From the NCBI GenBank assembly GCA_936933955.1, contig CAKZIN010000015.1, forward strand, positions 1 to 6,341: a stretch of 6,341 nucleotides of DNA. Reading direction: 5' to 3'. Position numbers and translations under genes: made by a program. Numbering within the stretch: position 1 is the first letter of the stretch; each line of letters opens with the position of its first letter. The notes under the pieces were generated by a model, which was not told the DNA's origin, made no database searches, and saw only the letters and a list, made by a program, of their open reading frames with translations. Of the stretch, positions 5,820 to 6,341 are shown piece by piece. The DNA comes from an uncultured Sphingopyxis sp. Its GTDB lineage: Bacteria > Pseudomonadota > Alphaproteobacteria > Sphingomonadales > Sphingomonadaceae.

Positions 5820-6312
5820 ATGTCCGTCACCCGCATCCTCCCCGCCCTCGCCCTGTCGCTCCTCGCCAGCCCCGCGCTCGCGCAGGGAGAGAGCCGCACC
5901 GTCCAGGGCGAGCGGGTCAACACGGTCATCGTCTACGGCAACGACCGATGCCCCGAAGCGCAGGGCGACGACATCGTCGTGTGCGGACGGCTCGACGAAG
6001 GCGAGCGCTACCGCATCCCGGAAGCACTGCGCGGGGATCCCAACAGCCCGCGCCGCGAAAGCTGGACGCAGCGCGTGCGCGCGCTCGAACGCGTCGGGCG
6101 GACCGGCACGCTGAGCTGCTCGCCCGTCGGGCTGGGCGGCTTCACCGGCTGCCTCAACGACCTCGTCGAAGAGGCGGTGGCGGAGCGGCGCCAGGCGGCC
6201 AACGTCGAATGGACCACGACCGTGTCCGAGGAACGTCGCCGCCGCTTGGAGGAGTTCGACTCCGCCGCCCGCGCGCAGGAGGAGGCGATCGCCCGCGACG
6301 AAGCCGCCCGCC
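5820..6312 (+). CDS. Exported cysteine-containing protein of unknown function, 3' truncated
   Basis: The genomic part encodes 164 residues. A classical signal peptide ends at ALA-Q (cleavage after 21). The mature protein has four cysteines, 44, 56, 100 and 111, which fit two disulfides. The segment VIVYGNDRCPEAQGDDIVV (37-54), then VCGR (54-57) and ERYRIPEALR (62-71), resembles an exported-protein motif I recall from sphingomonads; I cannot name a family. From about 115 on, the sequence is strongly charged and helical (many Glu/Arg), possibly a coiled coil. AGG at 5809-5811 lies 8 bases before the ATG, and coq7 ends 43 bp upstream, so it is probably the last visible gene of that operon. The reading frame appears to stop at 6335, but bases from 6313 are sequencing adapter. 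The last seven residues (QIGRAHG) and the stop are artefacts, and the true C-terminus is missing. Confidence 0.85.
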
Positions 6313-6341
6313 AGATCGGAAGAGCACACGGCTGAACTCCG
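6313..6341 (+). other. Illumina TruSeq adapter contamination at the contig end
   Basis: Bases 6313-6330 read AGATCGGAAGAGCACACG, identical to the start of the TruSeq read-1 adapter. The following CTGAACTCC (6332-6340) also matches; only 6331 (G for T) and 6341 (G for A) differ, giving 27 of 29. This is library sequence, not genome. It supplies the false stop codon at 6333-6335 and, on the other strand, the start of a spurious reading frame beginning MCSSDL, a known sign of adapter carry-over in protein databases. Confidence 0.96.

Noticed and set aside
5781..6329. A 182-codon minus-strand frame beginning MCSSDL
   Set aside because: Its start codon and first residues come from adapter sequence, and the remainder is antisense to the exported protein gene.

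Overview
The window is GC-rich, densely coding DNA from an alphaproteobacterium, most likely Sphingomonadales (Sphingomonas-like). The placement rests on codon composition, an alphaproteobacterial-length SucC (399 aa), a ctpA-dsbB-coq7 gene string that I recall from sphingomonads, and two small exported proteins of types I recall as common there. No phage, transposase, CRISPR or defence gene is visible. The genes are ordinary housekeeping and envelope genes.

Layout. Bases 1-299 hold no gene but are packed with hairpins, including a 55-bp sequence present twice (1-55 and 115-169). On the minus strand, 300-1346 encodes a sigma-54-dependent activator with no receiver domain. Divergently from it, 1425-1754 encodes a 109-aa lipoprotein of unknown function. 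Next comes sucC (1839-3038), the beta subunit of succinyl-CoA synthetase, without sucD beside it. A 183-bp spacer (3039-3221) carries a REP-like palindrome. Then follows a compact plus-strand cluster: an S41 (CtpA-type) periplasmic protease (3222-4616), a DsbB-type thiol oxidase (4626-5174), a Coq7-type ubiquinone-biosynthesis hydroxylase (5171-5776), and an exported cysteine-containing protein (from 5820) that runs off the end of the genomic sequence.

How the genes fit together. The ctpA-dsbB-coq7-hypothetical cluster has spacings of 9 bp, a 4-bp overlap and 43 bp, so it is probably one operon concerned with envelope protein maturation. DsbB passes electrons from periplasmic disulfide formation to ubiquinone, Coq7 helps make ubiquinone, and CtpA-type proteases process or degrade exported proteins. 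The last protein is exported and has four cysteines, so it could be a client of the disulfide pathway (inference).

The most important practical observation is that the last 29 bases (6313-6341) are not genomic. They match the Illumina TruSeq adapter with two mismatches. The window therefore ends at a contig end, the final gene is truncated, and the stop codon and last residues of its reading frame are artefacts. The other end starts exactly on the first base of a repeat, which suggests the contig may also have broken there.

I found no convincing new biological system. The best leads are the hairpin train at 1-251 and the two uncharacterised small exported proteins.
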